From an uncultured Bacteroidota bacterium (GTDB lineage Bacteria > Bacteroidota > Rhodothermia > Rhodothermales > Salinibacteraceae): a DNA stretch of 53,509 nt. Within the stretch, counting starts at the first letter, position 1. Each line of letters opens with the position of its first letter. The position numbers were made by a program, and so were the translations under genes. The stretch lies in the NCBI GenBank assembly GCA_937127285.1, contig CAKZLV010000164.1, forward strand, positions 1 to 53,509. The letters run 5' to 3'. Positions 1-8,090 of this stretch are shown here, one piece after another. The notes beneath the pieces were generated by a model. That model made no database searches. It was not told the DNA's origin and was given only the letters and a program-made list of their open reading frames with translations.

Positions 1-75
1 CGCTCCCGCCCAAACCAACGTCCCCGCTTCCCGTACCAGTATTTCGCCGTCGTTTCCCGAAAGCTCTGCGCGCTT

Positions 76-1224
76 ATGACTCTCCGTGACCTGCGTCGCC
101 AGTTTCCGCACGTCGAGAACCAGACGTACGTGAATCACGCGGCGACGAGTCCGATCAGCCGGCCCGTCCGCGACGCGATCAACGACTACCTGGACGAGCG
201 GCACGGGGCGGCGCCGGATGCGCCGATCGACAACTTTACCGCCTTCCAGCCGGTCCTCGCGGAGACGAAGGAGCGGCTCGCCCGGGTGCTGGGGACGGAC
301 GCCGGACGCGTTGAGTTTATGCCGAACACGTCAACCGCCCTCAACGTCCTGACCCGCGGATTCGACTGGAGGCCCGGCGACCGGATCGCGGTGCCGGACG
401 GGGAGTTCCCCACCAACGTCTATCCGTTCCTGAACCTGGAGTCGGAGGGCGTGGCCGTAGACTTCATTCCTACGGAGGACGGTACCTTCACGGTGGAGGA
501 CGTCGAGCAGACGATCCGTCCCGAAACGCGCCTCGTGTCGGTTTCCTGGGTGCAGTTTCTCTCCGGATTCCGCGCCGACCTGTCGGCCATCGGGGATCTC
601 TGTGCGGCCCGCGACGTGCACTTCTGCGTCGACGCCATTCAGGGCCTCGGGGCGCTGGAACTGGACGTGGAGGCGGCCGGCATCGACTTCCTTGCCTGCG
701 GCGGCCACAAGTGGTTGATGGCGACGCAGGGAAGCGGCTTTCTCTACTGCAGCGAGGCGATGCAGGAAAAGATCGACCCGCCGGCCGGCTGGCTGCACGG
801 CCCGGTCGACTGGGAGAACCTCGACGACTACGACCTGTCCTTCCACGACGACGCCACCCGGTTCCGGATCGGAACGACGAACAACACCGGGATCGCCGCC
901 CTGCACGCCTCCCTCGGGATGTACCTGGAGGCGGGGCCGTCCCGGTGCGAAGACCGGATCCTCGCCAATGCCCGTCACCTCGCCGAGGGACTCGCCGAGC
1001 GCGGCTACCGGCGGTACGGAAGTGCGGATCCGGACGCCGCCAGCGGCATCGTGACGATCACCCCGGAGGCGCCGGAGGCGCTCTTCGAGCACCTCATGGA
1101 TCATGACATCACCGGCGCCCTCCGCAACCGAAAGCTCCGCTTCGCCCCGCACTACTACAACACGATCGACGAAATGGACCGCGTCCTCGACGTCGTCGAT
1201 GCCTTCGACCCGGTCGCAGTGTGA
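76..1224 (+). CDS. Aminotransferase class V-fold PLP enzyme
   Basis: The 382-residue protein has the fold-type I, class V aminotransferase pattern. It opens with a short strand leading into a 'YVNHAATSP' motif, has a Gly/Asp-rich cofactor region, and carries the PLP Schiff-base lysine at about residue 212 within 'CGGHKWLM'. The C-terminal small domain ends near 'RFAPHYYNT'. This group includes cysteine desulfurases, kynureninase-like enzymes and isopenicillin-N-epimerase-like proteins. I see no clear active-site Cys loop of the SufS/IscS type, so a desulfurase is less likely. The ATG at 76 starts the conserved region directly. The substrate cannot be read from the sequence. The next gene is on the same strand but separated by a heptamer array, so an operon is not evident. 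Confidence 0.85.
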   Translation: MTLRDLRRQFPHVENQTYVNHAATSPISRPVRDAINDYLDERHGAAPDAPIDNFTAFQPVLAETKERLARVLGTDAGRVEFMPNTSTALNVLTRGFDWRPGDRIAVPDGEFPTNVYPFLNLESEGVAVDFIPTEDGTFTVEDVEQTIRPETRLVSVSWVQFLSGFRADLSAIGDLCAARDVHFCVDAIQGLGALELDVEAAGIDFLACGGHKWLMATQGSGFLYCSEAMQEKIDPPAGWLHGPVDWENLDDYDLSFHDDATRFRIGTTNNTGIAALHASLGMYLEAGPSRCEDRILANARHLAEGLAERGYRRYGSADPDAASGIVTITPEAPEALFEHLMDHDITGALRNRKLRFAPHYYNTIDEMDRVLDVVDAFDPVAV

Positions 1225-1242
1225 ACGCGATGGGGAGGGAGG

Positions 1243-1326
1243 ATTGCACATTGCAGATTGGTCATTGAGCATTGGTCATTGAACAATGAATATTGAACAA
1301 TGAACAATGAGCGGTGAACGTTGACT
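1243..1326. repeat. Heptanucleotide array, ATTGGTC/ATTGAAC type (12 units)
   Basis: Twelve consecutive 7-bp units can be read in register, with words such as ATTGCAG, ATTGGTC, ATTGAGC, ATTGAAC and AATGAAC. A purine tract (GGGGAGGGAGG) lies just 5'. The word ATTGGTC is the exact complement of GACCAAT, which makes up the arrays near 3.3 and 8.05 kb, so this is the same family in the other orientation. It fills the gap between the aminotransferase and the pseudouridine synthase gene. An open reading frame through it is an artefact of the 7-bp period. Confidence 0.85.
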
Positions 1327-1362
1327 CTTGACGCATCCCCCACCACCCAGAACCCGTCTCTC

Positions 1363-2469
1363 ATGCCCACGCCCGACTCGTTCGATCCGACCGACTATGC
1401 CGCCGACGTGGAGCGCGAAGGGGCGGCGGCGCAGATCGTCGTGCCCGACGAAGACGCGGGCATTCGGATCGACAAGTACCTGACGCGCTTCTACCCGGAG
1501 ACGTCGCGCACAAAGATTCAGCGCTCCATCGGGAAGGGGCACGTGAAGGTGAACGGCCGCGACGTGGCGAAGTCCTACCCCGTCGAGCCGGGCGATGAGA
1601 TCGTTTTTCGCCTCATCCGCAAGCCTCCGCTTGAGGCCGACCCCGAGCCGATTCCGCTCGACGTCGTCCACGAAGACGACGACCTGCTCGTCGTCAACAA
1701 GCCTGCCGGGATGGTCGTGCATCCGGCACCGGGGCACCGGAGCGGGACGCTCGTCAACGCCCTCCTGCACCACGTCGGGGGCGCGGGGGTTGCGGCCGAC
1801 GATGACCCCGATGCGGCGACGGACGAAGCGGTTGGTCTGTCGATGATCAACGCGCTGCCGGAGCGCCCGGACCATCCGGTCGTGCGGCCGGGAATCGTGC
1901 ACCGGTTGGACAAGGGGACGTCGGGCCTTCTTGTGGTGGCGAAGCGCGACCGCGCGCACCGGCATCTTGCGGAGCAGTTCAAGGCCCATACGGTCGACCG
2001 TCGCTACCGCGCGATCGTGTGGGGGACCCTCGACCCGCCGGCGGGAACGCTGACCGGGGCCATCGGCCGCGATCCGCATCACCGGCAGCGCATGGCCGTC
2101 GTGCCCGACGACCGCGGCAAAGCGGCCACCACGCACTACGAGACGGTCGAGCACCTCGCCCACCTCTCCGTCGTTGACTTCGAACTGGAAACCGGGCGCA
2201 CCCACCAGATTCGCGTCCACGCCGCCGAAAGCAACCATCCCGTTCTCGCCGACCCGAAGTACGGCGGCGACACCGTTCGCTTCGGCACGCAGAGCGGCCC
2301 GCGGCGCCGCTTCTTCGATCGTCTCCTCCAGCATCTCGGACGCCCTGCGTTGCACGCCTTCCGTCTCGGTTTCGAGCATCCGACCACCGGGGCCCACCGA
2401 CAGTTTGCCATCGACGCGCCCGACGACATCCGAGACGTTCTTGATCGAATTCGAGAGGTGGAGGGATAG
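1363..2469 (+). CDS. rluD: RluA/RluD-family 23S rRNA pseudouridine synthase
   Basis: The 368-residue protein isomerises uridine to pseudouridine in large-subunit rRNA. The N-terminal S4 RNA-binding domain covers about residues 25-90 ('IRIDKYLTRF...VKVNGRDVAKSY'). The RluA catalytic domain follows. The catalytic Asp is residue 183 in 'HRLDKGTSG', preceded by 'VVNKPAGMVVHP' and followed by 'GRTHQIRVH'. I chose the ATG at 1363 over the TTG at 1321 because the TTG lies in the upstream repeat array and residues before the ATG show no conservation. About 60 residues between the 'LLHHVG' segment and 'HRLDKG' form an acidic insertion. The RluD-type assignment, as against RluC or another paralogue, is by overall similarity only. 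Confidence 0.9.
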   Translation: MPTPDSFDPTDYAADVEREGAAAQIVVPDEDAGIRIDKYLTRFYPETSRTKIQRSIGKGHVKVNGRDVAKSYPVEPGDEIVFRLIRKPPLEADPEPIPLDVVHEDDDLLVVNKPAGMVVHPAPGHRSGTLVNALLHHVGGAGVAADDDPDAATDEAVGLSMINALPERPDHPVVRPGIVHRLDKGTSGLLVVAKRDRAHRHLAEQFKAHTVDRRYRAIVWGTLDPPAGTLTGAIGRDPHHRQRMAVVPDDRGKAATTHYETVEHLAHLSVVDFELETGRTHQIRVHAAESNHPVLADPKYGGDTVRFGTQSGPRRRFFDRLLQHLGRPALHAFRLGFEHPTTGAHRQFAIDAPDDIRDVLDRIREVEG

Positions 2470-2679
2470 GGGCGCCGGCCGGAGCGTCGTCCTCTCGGCG
2501 CAACGCCCGGCAGTGGCAGACACGAGCCGGACCGCCGGGATCGGGCGTCTTTTTTGCGCGAAAGAAGAGGGCAGACCGCCTCTTCCGACGAACACGGACG
2601 CCCCGGCTTCCGTACCCCGACCGGAGATGAAGAGACGCTCCGCGACCTCCGCCGCGCTTGCACCAGGCACCCCGTGCGT

Positions 2680-3165
2680 ATGCCGCCGACGCAGACCACC
2701 GAAATCAACCAGCTCTTGAGCCCGGAGCGAATTCGCATCGGCCTGCCCGGCTCCTCCAAGCACGAGGTGATCAATGCCATGGTCGACATGCTTCGGGATC
2801 ACGAAGCCATCGACCGCCTCGAAGCGGTGCGCACCGCCGTCTTCGAGCGGGAAGAAATGATGTCCACGGGCGTCGGCAAGAACCTCGGGCTGCCCCACGC
2901 GAAGTCAGAGGCCGCCACCGAAACCGTCGCCGCCTTCGCGACCACCGCTGAGGCGGTGGAGTTCGGCGCGATCGACGACCAGCCGGTTCGCCTCGTTCTC
3001 CTCCTCGTCGGCCCGGAGCAAGACAAGTCGCAGCATATCAAAATCCTGGGCCGCATCTCTCGCCTCGCCAGCCGCGACGACCTTCGCGACGCCCTCCTGC
3101 AGGCGACCGATGCGCAGAAGGTCATCGACATTTTGAGCCGGGGAGAAAAAGACCTTCGCGGATGA
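2680..3165 (+). CDS. ptsN: PTS EIIA-type protein (PtsN/fructose IIA family)
   Basis: The 161-residue protein matches the PTS_EIIA type 2 domain. The phosphorylated histidine is His73 in 'GLPHAKSEA', and the C-terminal half carries the usual 'VRLVLLLVGPEQDKSQHIKILGRISRL' pattern. No IIB, IIC, HPr or EI gene lies nearby, so a regulatory (PtsN-like) role is more likely than sugar uptake. The ATG at 2680 starts the protein about ten residues before the first conserved helix ('EINQLLSPERI'). The frame is open further upstream, but the extra residues look non-coding. The short gap to rluD allows co-transcription. Confidence 0.85.
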   Translation: MPPTQTTEINQLLSPERIRIGLPGSSKHEVINAMVDMLRDHEAIDRLEAVRTAVFEREEMMSTGVGKNLGLPHAKSEAATETVAAFATTAEAVEFGAIDDQPVRLVLLLVGPEQDKSQHIKILGRISRLASRDDLRDALLQATDAQKVIDILSRGEKDLRG

Positions 3166-3173
3166 AGGGGGAT

Positions 3174-3363
3174 CGGGAGTGTGGGAGTGTGGGGGCATGG
3201 GGGCTTTGGACGCGGGGACGCTTTGGAGGCTCTGGACGCCTTGGACGCGCGGGGCACCTGGCGCACAGGCCGTTCCCCGTGACCGATGTCCAGTGCCCAA
3301 TGCCCAGTGTCCAGTGACCAATCCCCAGTACCCAATACCGAGTACCGAATCCCAGTACCCGAC
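3174..3363. repeat. Composite repeat: G-rich 8-mers followed by C-rich heptamers
   Basis: The left part (about 3174-3262) is built of GGGAGTGT/GGGGGCTT 8-mers grading into TTGGACGC 8/9-mers. The right part (3281-3363) reads as twelve units of about 7 bp, including GTCCAGT, GCCCAAT, GACCAAT, CCCCAGT and ACCCAAT, one of them 6 bp long. The same order is seen at 11551-11786, and a similar one at 7913-8087. The array lies between ptsN and hisS and ends about 37 bp before the hisS start. Confidence 0.85.
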
Positions 3364-3400
3364 ACCGCCATTTCCCTCACCACCTGACTTACCGATCTGC

Positions 3401-4696
3401 GTGAGTACATCATTTCAGAATATCCGCGGCACCTTCGACATTCTCCCGGACGCCTACACGGAGGGAGAGACCCGCATTGCCAGCAGCGCCGAATGGCAGG
3501 CGGTCGAGTCTGTCATCGACGACGTGATGCGCCGCTACAACTATGAGGAGATCCGGACGCCCATCTTCGAGCCCACGGAGCTCGTCGCCCGCGGCGTCGG
3601 TCAGAACACGGACATCGTCCAGAAGGAGATGTTCGCCTTCGAGCGGTCGGACACGCAGTACGTGCTGCGTCCGGAAATCACCGCCCCCGTCATGCGGGCC
3701 TACCTGCAGCATCACCTCGACCAGCGCGGCGGCGTGCAGAAGCTCTTCTACGTCGGCCCCTGCTTTCGAGCGGAGAAGCCGCAGAAGGGGCGCTACCGCC
3801 AGTTTCACCAGTTCGGCGTCGAGGTCATCGGGGCCGACGACGCCCGCGCCGATGCCGAAACGATCGCCTCGATGATGGCGATCTACGACGCCTTCGGCAT
3901 CGACGACACCCGCCTGCGGATCAACACGCTGGGGATGCCCGCGGCCCGCAGCGCGTACGTGAGCGACCTTGTTGACTACCTGGAGCCTTACGCCGACGAA
4001 CTCTCCGATACCTCCCGGCGCCGCCTCGAGACGAACCCGCTGCGCATCCTTGACACCAAGCTCGACCACGAGCAGGACCTCCTGCGGGATGCGCCGATCC
4101 TGACCGACTACGTACGCGACGAAGACCGGGCGCACTATGAGGAGGTCAAGGGGCTGTTGGACGAACTCGACGTCGCCTACGACGAAGATCCGCACCTCGT
4201 CCGCGGCCTCGACTACTACACGCGCACGGCCTTCGAACTGGAGAGTCCGAGCCTCGGCGCGCAGAGCGCCCTCGCCGGCGGCGGTCGCTACGACCTGCTT
4301 GCGCAGGAGATCGGCAGCGACGAGCCCGTTCCGGCGATCGGCTATGCGGCCGGGATGGAACGCCTCTTCCTGGCCCTCGACACCGACCGCCTCCCGGAGC
4401 CGGACCGCCCGGACGTCTTCCTCGCCGCACTGGGCGATGACGCCGCCCGCTGGGTCTTCCGCACCACGCAGACGCTGCGCCGCGAGGGTCTGCACGTGGC
4501 CTTCGACATGAAAGGACGTTCCCTCAAGGCCCAAATGCGCGAGGCCAACCGGCAGGATGCCACCTACACCCTCATCATCGGCGGCAACGAGCTGGAGGCC
4601 GAGGCCGCCACGGTCAAACACATGGAGAGCGGCGAGCAGACGGAGGTGCCGTTCGCGGAGCTCACCGACTACCTGACCGACCGCGCAACGGCGTAA
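3401..4696 (+). CDS. hisS: Histidyl-tRNA synthetase
   Basis: The 431-residue class II aminoacyl-tRNA synthetase charges tRNA-His. The N-terminal 'IRGTFDILPD' signature is present. So are motif 2 ('FYVGPCFRAEKPQKGR...QFHQFGVE'), the histidine-specific 'LVRGLDYYTRTAFE' loop and motif 3 ('GYAAGMERL'). The C-terminal ~90 residues form the anticodon-binding domain. I chose the GTG at 3401 because translation there gives 'STSFQNIRGTFD', typical of the family, and the length is normal. All in-frame sequence further upstream encodes the heptamer repeat array and cannot be protein. A second heptamer array begins directly after the stop codon. Confidence 0.95.
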   Translation: MSTSFQNIRGTFDILPDAYTEGETRIASSAEWQAVESVIDDVMRRYNYEEIRTPIFEPTELVARGVGQNTDIVQKEMFAFERSDTQYVLRPEITAPVMRAYLQHHLDQRGGVQKLFYVGPCFRAEKPQKGRYRQFHQFGVEVIGADDARADAETIASMMAIYDAFGIDDTRLRINTLGMPAARSAYVSDLVDYLEPYADELSDTSRRRLETNPLRILDTKLDHEQDLLRDAPILTDYVRDEDRAHYEEVKGLLDELDVAYDEDPHLVRGLDYYTRTAFELESPSLGAQSALAGGGRYDLLAQEIGSDEPVPAIGYAAGMERLFLALDTDRLPEPDRPDVFLAALGDDAARWVFRTTQTLRREGLHVAFDMKGRSLKAQMREANRQDATYTLIIGGNELEAEAATVKHMESGEQTEVPFAELTDYLTDRATA

Positions 4697-4752
4697 GGGT
4701 TGCGGGTTGTGTGTTGTGGGGGGTGTTGCGAGTTGTTGGGTTCGAGGTTTTG
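4697..4752. repeat. G/T-rich heptamer array (about 8 units)
   Basis: Units such as GGGTTGC, GGGTTGT, GTGTTGT, GTTGCGA and GGTTCGA follow each other at 7-bp spacing immediately after the hisS stop. They are more diverged from one another than those at the other loci. Confidence 0.6.
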
Positions 4753-5004
4753 CTTCAGGAGGCCGTGAGGTGCGCGAGCGCAGCGATGCCGGCGAAATCC
4801 CGATCGCCTGATCGTGAATCGTCGTCGCGTGCCGCGGGCCCGGTCCGCCGACTTCGAGATCGACGACACGGTTGGGTAGGCACAACTGGAGCGTCGTGCT
4901 CTCGCAACGGAAGCTGCACCGGTACACGCGTGGGAATGCACCCGCATCTCCGATCGGCCTGACACCCCGTCCACAATCCACCATCTACAACCGGATATCG
5001 CCTC
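4753..5004. other. Intergenic region hisS-lgt, no gene seen
   Basis: Beyond the repeat array the remaining 250 bp show no plausible reading frame, RNA gene or clear terminator hairpin. Confidence 0.5.
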
Positions 5005-5946
5005 GTGTACCCTCGGATCAGCGATCTTTTCGTCGACCTGTTCGGGGTCGAGTTCCCCGTTCCGATTTACTCGTTCGGGCTGATGGTGGCCGTCGCCATT
5101 CTCGTCGGCGCCTGGCTGACCGGCCGCGAGCTCGACCGGATGTACGGCGCCGGACACATCGGCGGCGTGCGGGTGGATGCGGAGGGGCGCCGGGGCACGA
5201 CCGAGGCGAGCCCGTCCGTGCTCGTCGGCTTCCTGGCGGTCGTCGCCGGAATCACGGGCGTCGTCGGGGCCAAGATCTTCCACATCTTGGAAAACCTGAA
5301 TGACTTCGTCCTCGACCCGTCGGCAATGATCTTCTCGACGGCCGGGTTGACCTTCTACGGCGGACTCATCGTTGCGGGCCTTGTCATCGCCGTCTACCTC
5401 CGGCGCCGCGACCTGTCGACGACGCGCTTCGCCGATGCCGTCGCGCCCGGACTCATGCTGGCCTACGGCATCGGCCGCATCGGTTGTTACCTGGCCGGAG
5501 ACGGCGACTGGGGCGTCTGCTCCGACCTCGCCGAGAAGCCCGACTGGATCCCCGCCTTTCTGTGGAGCGAGACGTTTCCCCGCAGCATCCTCGATGCGGG
5601 CAACACGATGACGCAGGACGCCCTCCGAATCGAAAACTGCGGTCCGGCGGCCGACGGTGTCTATCCGACGATGCTCTACGAAACCGCCATGGCCGTCGTC
5701 ATCACCGGCATCCTCTGGGCGGTTCGGAAGCACCCGTTTCAGGGCGGATGGTTGTTCTCGCTCTACCTCGTCTTCAACGGCGTCGAGCGCTTCCTCATCG
5801 AGCAAATCCGCGTCAACAACACCGCCGTCGTCCTCGGGGTGGAGGTGACGCAGGCGGAAGTCATCGCCGTCCTGACCGTCCTGCTCGGCATCGCGGGACT
5901 CGCATTCACCTCCACCCGCGTCGCGGCGGAGACCTCCACGGAATGA
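5005..5946 (+). CDS. lgt: Prolipoprotein diacylglyceryl transferase
   Basis: The 313-residue inner-membrane enzyme transfers diacylglycerol from phosphatidylglycerol to the lipobox cysteine of prolipoproteins. Several hydrophobic segments are visible, at about residues 18-38, 70-92, 110-132, 210-230 and 275-300. The family signature region reads 'AYGIGRIGCYLAGDGDWG', close to the form I recall for Bacteroidota. It follows 'GLTFYGGLIVAG', which is the conserved 'FHGG'-like segment. Translation starts at GTG (5005). Two likely lipoprotein substrates are encoded within 6 kb (7095 and 11441, both on -). Confidence 0.93.
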   Translation: MYPRISDLFVDLFGVEFPVPIYSFGLMVAVAILVGAWLTGRELDRMYGAGHIGGVRVDAEGRRGTTEASPSVLVGFLAVVAGITGVVGAKIFHILENLNDFVLDPSAMIFSTAGLTFYGGLIVAGLVIAVYLRRRDLSTTRFADAVAPGLMLAYGIGRIGCYLAGDGDWGVCSDLAEKPDWIPAFLWSETFPRSILDAGNTMTQDALRIENCGPAADGVYPTMLYETAMAVVITGILWAVRKHPFQGGWLFSLYLVFNGVERFLIEQIRVNNTAVVLGVEVTQAEVIAVLTVLLGIAGLAFTSTRVAAETSTE

Positions 5947-6482
5947 CGCCCGTTCGGGGACGCATGTGGAGAGAAGCCGACGCTGGCAGATAGCCGTCCG
6001 CAATCGGTGGGCGAGGGCGGTTGCTCCGCACCGGTGCGTGCCGGACGTGGCGGTGTTACGCCGTTGGCACGCCCCGCACGGAAAGGTCGGGGATTCGGCC
6101 CTTCATCGGTTGCTGCCATGCAGCAAAAACGCTTCGCGGGTCTTCCGCTGATCTCCAGGTGCGATCTTCTCGCTCACACGGCGAGATGGATCGGATGGCC
6201 TCACCCTACCGAAAGGGAGCCTACCGAAAGAAACGAGGGGCTGCTTGGCGATCACGACCACGCCCCTTCCACGCATCGGGTGCGAGAAGGGTCTGTGCCC
6301 CCCGCACGGGAAGCAACCGCTTCAGAAAGCAACCGCGTCAAGAAGAAGCTGCTTCGGAGAGACGGGGTGTACCAGCCCATCTCGCGCGCTCCCCCATATC
6401 ATGTGAAGTGTGATCTCCTGAGGAAACGACGCAGGATATCTCGACGCAGGGGATCTGATCGAGGAGGTCCTACAAACCAAGA
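5947..6482. other. Gene-free region after lgt
   Basis: About 540 bp without a convincing gene. Long open frames here have no protein-like composition. A 15-bp duplication sits at 6205-6234. Base composition begins to fall below that of the flanking genes, reaching its lowest in the following lipoprotein gene. Confidence 0.5.
6205..6234. repeat. 15-bp tandem duplication
   Basis: The words CCTACCGAAAGGGAG and CCTACCGAAAGAAAC are adjacent, a two-copy array with a 15-bp period. Confidence 0.7.
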
Positions 6483-6513
6483 GTGCCCAGTCGCCAAAAC
6501 GACGACCGGGCAC
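6483..6513 (-). terminator. Possible intrinsic terminator of the lipoprotein gene
   Basis: An 11-bp stem (one G-U pair in the - strand RNA) with a 9-nt loop is followed on the - strand by TCTTGGTTTGT. It lies about 130 bp beyond the stop of the lipoprotein gene. The T-tract is interrupted, so it is moderate evidence only. Confidence 0.5.
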
Positions 6514-6642
6514 GCTGAGCCATCCCCCACCGGGAATGTTTGTCCGTCGTGGGAATTACATCCGATCCCTGCCATGCAGAGACGCGAGGCGGGTATCCGA
6601 CGATCCCGGAAAGACGATGTCGGAAATAGTCACGCCTGCGAC

Positions 6643-7095
6643 TTACTTCGCACCGGTAATCTTCACGCGGTCGGAGCCGTCTTCGTTCACGAGGAATCGC
6701 CCTTCCTCGGTCACCTCAACGGCATAACGCTCGCTTTCCGGCACATTGGACTCGCTCATGCTCACCGGGGCCCAGGCGTCTCCCGTCACCGTTACCTTCG
6801 TTCGGGGAAGGAGAATGTAGCTGGTCGTGAAGATCCGCGCATTGGTTAAGTAGGTGGCTTCGCTCCCTGCGTTCTCGAGAGCATCGTCCACGGCAAGCTT
6901 CAAGTCAAATGCTCCGAACCATTGCGCGTGCGACCCTTCTGTTGAGCCAATTTTCTCGTATTGCTCGCTGGTGTTAATGTTGAGTGTGCTTACTTGCGTA
7001 AAGTCGGCTATCCGGCTTGTGCACCCCGTAAAAAGGACAAGACACGCAAGGATGAATACATACTTTGCACCCCGGAGGAGTAAGGAGGAAGCCAT
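6643..7095 (-). CDS. Small secreted lipoprotein, function unknown
   Basis: The 150-residue protein begins with a charged n-region, a hydrophobic stretch (residues 12-22) and a lipobox 'LFTGC', with Cys25 as the expected lipidation site. The mature part has 'DFTQVSTLNIN', 'GSTEG' and a C-terminal segment 'YAVEVTEEGRFLV'. The general layout recalls TRL-like small lipoproteins of Gram-negative bacteria, but I do not recognise a firm family. The ATG at 7095 is preceded at suitable distance by AGGA; upstream in-frame codons would only delay the signal peptide. The gene is visibly richer in A/T than its neighbours and may be a late acquisition. Confidence 0.8.
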   Translation of the reverse strand: MASSLLLRGAKYVFILACLVLFTGCTSRIADFTQVSTLNINTSEQYEKIGSTEGSHAQWFGAFDLKLAVDDALENAGSEATYLTNARIFTTSYILLPRTKVTVTGDAWAPVSMSESNVPESERYAVEVTEEGRFLVNEDGSDRVKITGAK

Positions 7096-7458
7096 TTGAG
7101 TTCCTGAGGATCGATTGGAAAAAGGAAAGAGTTGTATGTTGGCAGATGACAAATGGAGACTCCAACCGACAATTGCACTCGCTCTCACCCGTTGTCAGGC
7201 GCGTACCCACAGGTACGTGTGCACGGAGCAATCACCGGTTTCTCCTCGGCCAACGAACCACGGAAACCTAAACGGGCGGTTTGTCGCCCGCCTTCCTCGA
7301 AAGGAGAATCAAACGATACGCCTGAGGAGCATTTGCAGAATACGTAAAGATTTTCGGGTGTGGACCGTTTTCCTTCACGCCTCTGGACGTCAGAACGGAT
7401 CTTCATAGGTCCAGGGCCGCATCGCTCCTCGTGTCGTAGCAATGCCTACTCGTAGCAG
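7096..7458. other. Divergent intergenic region, lipoprotein / yjbQ
   Basis: About 360 bp of relatively AT-rich DNA between two divergent genes, so it should hold both promoters. I could not identify a convincing -33/-7 (TTTG / TAnnTTTG) pair for either strand, and see no gene. Confidence 0.5.
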
Positions 7459-7911
7459 TTGAACGATCAACGGTCTTTCCTCTTGCTTTGGATTCAGACG
7501 GACATTCGACTTTCTGCAAAACCCCGCGGCTTTCACGTCGTGACCGACGAGGTGCTCGACCAGATCCCGGAGATCGAACGGATCTCCGTCGGCATGTTGC
7601 ACCTCTTCATTCAGCACACCTCCGCGTCCCTGACGATCAACGAGAACGCGAGTCCAGCCGTGCGCGGCGACATGGAGCGCCACTTCAACGAGATGGTGCC
7701 CGAAAATCAGCCGTACTACGAGCACACCCTCGAAGGCTCCGACGATATGCCCGCCCACATCAAGGCTTCGCTGCTCGATACCAGCCTGTCGATTCCCATC
7801 CGCAACGGCCGCCCGGCGTTCGGGACGTGGCAGGGCATCTACCTCAACGAACACCGCGACCACGACGGCCGGCGCACCGTCGTGGCAACCGTCTTCGGGG
7901 AGGAGGGATGA
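7459..7911 (+). CDS. yjbQ: YjbQ/UPF0047 family protein
   Basis: The protein of up to 150 residues is a full-length member of the YjbQ (UPF0047) family, a small single-domain fold reported to have weak thiamine-phosphate synthase activity. Its true role is not settled. Conserved features are 'AKPRGFHVVTDEV' near the N-terminus, 'LFIQHTSASLTINENASPAVRGDME' in the centre and 'GTWQGIYLNEHR' near the C-terminus. There is no ATG start: TTG at 7459 is used here, and TTG at 7483 would begin right at the conserved 'WIQTDIRL'. The stop is directly followed by a heptamer array that separates the gene from convergent glgB. Confidence 0.88.
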   Translation: MNDQRSFLLLWIQTDIRLSAKPRGFHVVTDEVLDQIPEIERISVGMLHLFIQHTSASLTINENASPAVRGDMERHFNEMVPENQPYYEHTLEGSDDMPAHIKASLLDTSLSIPIRNGRPAFGTWQGIYLNEHRDHDGRRTVVATVFGEEG

Positions 7912-7912
7912 T

Positions 7913-7982
7913 GGAGGATCGAGGATCGAGGGTGGAGGATCGAGGATGGAGGGTGGAGAATGGAGGATGGAGAATGGAGGAT
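7913..7982. repeat. GGAGGAT heptamer array (10 units)
   Basis: Ten units in strict 7-bp register: GGAGGAT, CGAGGAT, CGAGGGT, GGAGAAT and variants. It starts one base after the yjbQ stop. It is the G-rich left half of a composite that continues with C-rich heptamers at 8032-8087. Confidence 0.9.
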
Positions 7983-8031
7983 GGGGAAAGGCGCATCCCA
8001 GATGGCTCCCGACGATCCGTGCCGTCCCCAA

Positions 8032-8087
8032 CCCCAGTCCCCAATACCCAGTGACCAATGACCAATGTCCAATGACCAATAACCCGT
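8032..8087. repeat. GACCAAT heptamer array (8 units)
   Basis: Eight 7-bp units (CCCCAGT, CCCCAAT, ACCCAGT, GACCAAT twice, GTCCAAT, GACCAAT, AACCCGT) end three bases before the glgB stop codon. The units match those at 3281-3363 and are complementary to those at 1243-1326. Confidence 0.9.
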
Positions 8088-8090
8088 GCC

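Noticed and set aside
1155-1370. Small - strand frame giving a 'SLFIVQYSLFN' pattern, and similar frames near 7.9-8.2 and 11.5-11.8 kb
   Set aside because: These are translations of 7- and 8-bp repeats, a known source of false hypothetical proteins.
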